A stretch of 45,371 nucleotides of DNA from Labilibaculum sp041595635 (GTDB taxonomy: Bacteria; Bacteroidota; Bacteroidia; Bacteroidales; Marinifilaceae): contig NZ_JBFHJW010000033.1 in assembly GCF_041595635.1 (NCBI RefSeq), positions 1-45,371 on the forward strand, written 5' to 3'. Below the pieces are notes generated by a model that saw only the letters and a program-made list of their open reading frames with translations, made no database searches and was not told the origin of the DNA. This document shows, piece after piece, positions 43,013-45,371 of the stretch. The position numbers and the translations under genes are program-made. The stretch's first letter is position 1. The number at the start of each line of letters is the position of its first letter.

Positions 43013-44062
43013 CTAAACTTTTTGACTTTTTCGGATCAACTCCTTATTAATCGCTTTGACCAACGCAGGTCCTTCGTAAATAAAGCCTGTGTAAATCTGA
43101 ATCAAGGAAGCGCCTGCCTCTAATTTTTCTAAAGCATCTTCCTTACTCAGGATTCCGCCTACACCAATAATTGGAATTTTTCCTGCCGATTTTTCGTGTA
43201 TGTAACGAATTACTTGCGTGGACTTTTCTCGCAATGGCTGTCCACTTAGGCCTCCGTCTCCCACTTGTTCAACTTTGCTTTTCGGATAGCTTAGTCCTCT
43301 TCGGGAGATGGTGGTGTTGGTGGCAACAATACCATCAATTTTAGTTGTCTGCACAATTTCGATGATATCATCTAGTTGAGAATGGTTTACGTCGGGGGCA
43401 ATTTTTAAAAGAACAGGCTTTGTTTTTTCTTTGCTTCTGTTCAAATCCATAATCTCATTCAGAAGTTTTTGCAGTGGCTTTTTTCCTTGCAATTCACGAA
43501 GATTAGGAGTGTTGGGAGAACTTACATTCACCACAAAATAATCTACATAAGGATACAAAGCATCAAAACATTTGATGTAATCATCAGTAGCTTGTTCGTT
43601 GGGTGTATTTTTGTTCTTGCCAATGTTTCCTCCAATAATAATATTGCTTTTTTTCTTTCGCAAGCGTTTCACAGCATCTTCAACTCCGTGGTTGTTAAAT
43701 CCCATACGATTCAATAAAGCTTTATCATTAACAAAACGGAATAATCGTGGTTTTGGGTTTCCTGGTTGAGCTTTTGGGGTTAGTGTGCCAATTTCGATAA
43801 AGCCAAAGCCCATGTTTCCCAGGAAATCAAATGCTTCGGCATCTTTATCTAAGCCAGCGGCTAAACCTACCGGATTCGGAAATTTTAGTCCAAAAAGCTC
43901 TCTTTCTAAGGATGCATCTTTCAGGCTAAACTGAGCCGAAACAAGAGACCGAATAAGGCCGATATTCTGAAACAAACGGAAGCAGGTAAAGGTAAAGTGA
44001 TGAATGCGTTCCGGAGAAAATTGAAGAAGAATGGGCCGAATGGCAAATTTGTATAAACTCAT
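43013..44062 (-). CDS. pyrD: Dihydroorotate dehydrogenase (quinone), class 2
   Basis: This FMN-dependent, membrane-associated enzyme oxidises dihydroorotate to orotate in pyrimidine synthesis, passing electrons to quinone. Features of class 2 are the N-terminal amphipathic membrane-binding extension (YKFAIRPILLQFSPERIHHF), the FMN motif NPVGLAAGLDKD, and the catalytic-loop motif NVSSPNTPNLRELQ, where the catalytic serine lies. PVLLKIAPD and IGVGGI are also conserved. The 349 residues match E. coli PyrD (336) and relatives. A -7 box (minus strand) lies just upstream, giving a leader of about 10 bases. It is not part of an operon. Confidence 0.97.
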   Translation of the reverse strand: MSLYKFAIRPILLQFSPERIHHFTFTCFRLFQNIGLIRSLVSAQFSLKDASLERELFGLKFPNPVGLAAGLDKDAEAFDFLGNMGFGFIEIGTLTPKAQPGNPKPRLFRFVNDKALLNRMGFNNHGVEDAVKRLRKKKSNIIIGGNIGKNKNTPNEQATDDYIKCFDALYPYVDYFVVNVSSPNTPNLRELQGKKPLQKLLNEIMDLNRSKEKTKPVLLKIAPDVNHSQLDDIIEIVQTTKIDGIVATNTTISRRGLSYPKSKVEQVGDGGLSGQPLREKSTQVIRYIHEKSAGKIPIIGVGGILSKEDALEKLEAGASLIQIYTGFIYEGPALVKAINKELIRKSQKV

Positions 44063-44517
44063 TGCTTTAAATTTTATACAAAGATAGAAGGATTTTTAAA
44101 AGTAAAAGAGTGTTTTATCTTTATTTGTGCAGCTTTTTACGTAGTGTTTTTGTGCTTATTATAAGTGAAAGTTTATTTGTAGGTGTGTTTTCTCAATGCT
44201 TGTAAAAAAATGCTGTTGTAAATAGTTGTGAAAGGGGATCCATTGTCAATATAAGTTTTCATGTGGTAATTATTTTGTTAGTTTCGTATTTGCTTTTAAG
44301 AAATTCATACAAAAGAATTGACTACCTGAGAAAGTAAGGCTATTTAGTTTGATATTAGCTCGTGAATTTGGAATAAACATATTAATGAATTTTACTATTT
44401 TTGAGAATAGATATGTTGAAACAGGCAGAAAGCTGCTGCAGGATAACAAACAAAAAGGAGGCGAGTGGAGTTTTGGTGAAATAGGATACTTCCGCTTGTA
44501 GAATAAAAAGTAAAACT
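44063..44517. promoter_or_regulatory. 455-base divergent region between pyrD and small Cys-rich gene
   Basis: No gene is seen here. A TATCTTTG -7 box for pyrD (minus strand) lies at 44079-44086. A TATTTTTG -7 box for the small plus-strand gene lies at 44396-44403, giving a leader of about 110 bases that contains a short GCAG/CTGC hairpin. The middle is AT-rich without clear repeats. Confidence 0.5.
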
Positions 44518-44814
44518 ATGCTTGACTTAAAAGAGATAAATTTGAATCGTTTTCAGTTGCATGTACTGCTTAACGAAGAGGAGGCAGAAGCTTACCGATA
44601 CATTGTGCAGGAAGGAACCTACTGTGTGCATTGTAAAGATGTTTGTGTGGAAGGTGTTGATGTGAAGGAAAACATTCTAAATGGAACGAATGATATTCTG
44701 ATTCGAGGGAATTGCATAAAATGCAAAGGGAATGTGAGCCGATTTATTGAATATGGCGAATTTGAAGATTTTGTGGAGCGAGCCAATTCTTTTCGCAAGG
44801 CAATTGGAGAGTAG
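44518..44814 (+). CDS. Small CxxC-pair protein of unknown function
   Basis: This 98-residue soluble protein has two CxxC pairs: Cys36/Cys39 (YCVHC) and Cys66/Cys69 (NCIKC), plus Cys43. The pairs are about 30 residues apart with a hydrophilic loop (EGVDVKENILNGTND) between them, a layout that fits a zinc ribbon. Most of the rest is acidic. It is monocistronic, with a long leader, and lies between pyrD and a TtcA-like gene. It differs from the 80-residue miniprotein near 25.6 kb, which has a Met-rich N-terminal half and six cysteines. I do not recognise a family. Confidence 0.7.
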   Translation: MLDLKEINLNRFQLHVLLNEEEAEAYRYIVQEGTYCVHCKDVCVEGVDVKENILNGTNDILIRGNCIKCKGNVSRFIEYGEFEDFVERANSFRKAIGE

Positions 44815-44879
44815 GTGAAAATAGAGAATGTAAAATAGATGAACCTAAAGGACAGAGAAGCTTTTAGTTTTTTTGTGAT

Positions 44880-45371
44880 TTAGATTTTAGTAGGGATAAT
44901 AGGCAGATATTCCGATTGAACATTGCTCATAGATCGGAACATATTGGTTCTGATCCGCGAATCATCTCCTGCGATACGTTCAATCATCTTACTTGTCTCT
45001 TTGCGTTTAGTGACATCTTCGTGTGGACAAGATTTTTTTTCTGGTACAAACTTTCTAATTCTACTATATTCCTGCATATCAGAATTTTTCAATAAAATTA
45101 ATGGGCGAATTAGAATAATCTTGCCTTGAAACATACTTAACTTGGCTGGCATACTGCAAATAGCCCCTTGATGCATCATGTTCATTAGAAGAGTTTCAAT
45201 GGCATCATCCATATGATGTCCCAAAGCAAGCTTATTGCATTTAAATTCATCAGTCATTTTAAATAAGCTAGTCCGTCTATGCCACGAACATCTGAAACAA
45301 GCTGGCTTTTTGCCCGGTCTTTCAAAATCAACATTTATATCTCGATAAATCAGTTCCACATCCAAGCGTTC
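44880..45371 (-). CDS. TtcA-like PP-loop tRNA-thiolation protein, N-terminus outside the window
   Basis: The frame is open to the window edge, so the gene is cut; about 163 residues of the C-terminal part are visible. The TtcA family, which uses ATP and an iron-sulfur cluster to put sulfur on cytidine 32 of tRNA, shows a CxxC pair (ACFRCSWHRRTSLF) near residue 25 of the visible part, and GHHMDDAIETLLMN about 25 residues on; both are here. The expected SGGKDS motif lies upstream of the window. The visible in-frame TTG at 45365 is not a real start. TtcA proper or a close TilS/TtcA relative are both possible. Confidence 0.85.
   Translation of the reverse strand, partial: ERLDVELIYRDINVDFERPGKKPACFRCSWHRRTSLFKMTDEFKCNKLALGHHMDDAIETLLMNMMHQGAICSMPAKLSMFQGKIILIRPLILLKNSDMQEYSRIRKFVPEKKSCPHEDVTKRKETSKMIERIAGDDSRIRTNMFRSMSNVQSEYLPIIPTKI

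Noticed and set aside
44318..44346. TTGACT-N17-TATTTA sequence resembling an E. coli-type promoter
   Set aside because: Bacteroidota primary sigma uses TTTG and TAnnTTTG; the better -7 box for the small gene lies at 44396.
1..45371. tRNA, rRNA, CRISPR, insertion sequence or phage genes
   Set aside because: I looked for cloverleaf-type T-arms, regular repeats with spacers, and transposase or integrase motifs and saw none.

Overview
The window looks like a chromosomal segment of an AT-rich, facultatively or strictly anaerobic member of the Bacteroidota. The evidence is a type IX secretion (gliding-type) C-terminal domain, a DUF5686/carboxypeptidase-regulatory outer-membrane-type protein, an HECLGH-type dipeptidyl peptidase III, and repeated TAnnTTTG -7 promoter boxes with almost no Shine-Dalgarno sequences. 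My guess is a marine Marinilabiliales/Marinifilaceae-like genus, but no rRNA is present to test this. There are no tRNA or rRNA genes, CRISPR arrays, phages or insertion sequences; the content is mostly housekeeping and anaerobic-metabolism genes.

Layout. 1-4 kb: a 5'-truncated unknown gene, an M49 dipeptidyl peptidase III and a secreted M28 aminopeptidase. 4-9.2 kb (minus): an ABC exporter ATPase and permease followed by a DUF5686 protein. 9.5-15 kb: HtpG behind a sigma-54-like promoter candidate, a DEAD-box RNA helicase, a small membrane protein and an aspartate-type aminotransferase. 15-17.2 kb (minus): a flavodiiron protein and a Crp/Fnr-family regulator, a likely NO/O2 stress pair. 17.3-22 kb (minus): a second ABC-2 exporter and a large secreted CHU_C protein.

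22.2-25.8 kb (plus) is the most interesting stretch. It is a four-gene module of a signal-less, cytosolic substrate-binding-protein homologue, a HypB/UreG-type P-loop GTPase with two CxxC pairs, an ABC ATPase with no permease, and an 80-residue zinc-ribbon-like protein. Two of the proteins share a DUF1858-like N-terminal segment. The module starts behind a perfect TGTAA-N6-TTACA palindrome about 40 bp upstream of the predicted transcription start, the position expected for a Crp/Fnr-type activator. I do not know an assigned function; handling or insertion of a metal or metallocofactor is my hypothesis.

25.9-30.4 kb: a CmpX/MscS-like membrane protein, a protein with a J-domain-like HPD motif, an HD hydrolase and formate-dependent PurT. 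30.4-34.5 kb (minus): the pflB-pflA-focA fermentation cluster, convergent with purT, so genes that make, move and use formate sit together. 34.8-37.7 kb: an HxlR regulator overlapping a VOC protein gene, an Isf-like iron-sulfur flavoprotein and a ferredoxin-nitroreductase fusion. 37.8-42.9 kb: a LexA-like XRE/S24 regulator divergent from a Y-family polymerase and a short DnaE polymerase, a damage-tolerance cassette, with a helically phased AT(A/T/C)GAC repeat array in the shared promoter. 43-45.4 kb: PyrD, a small CxxC protein and a TtcA-like PP-loop protein cut by the window end.
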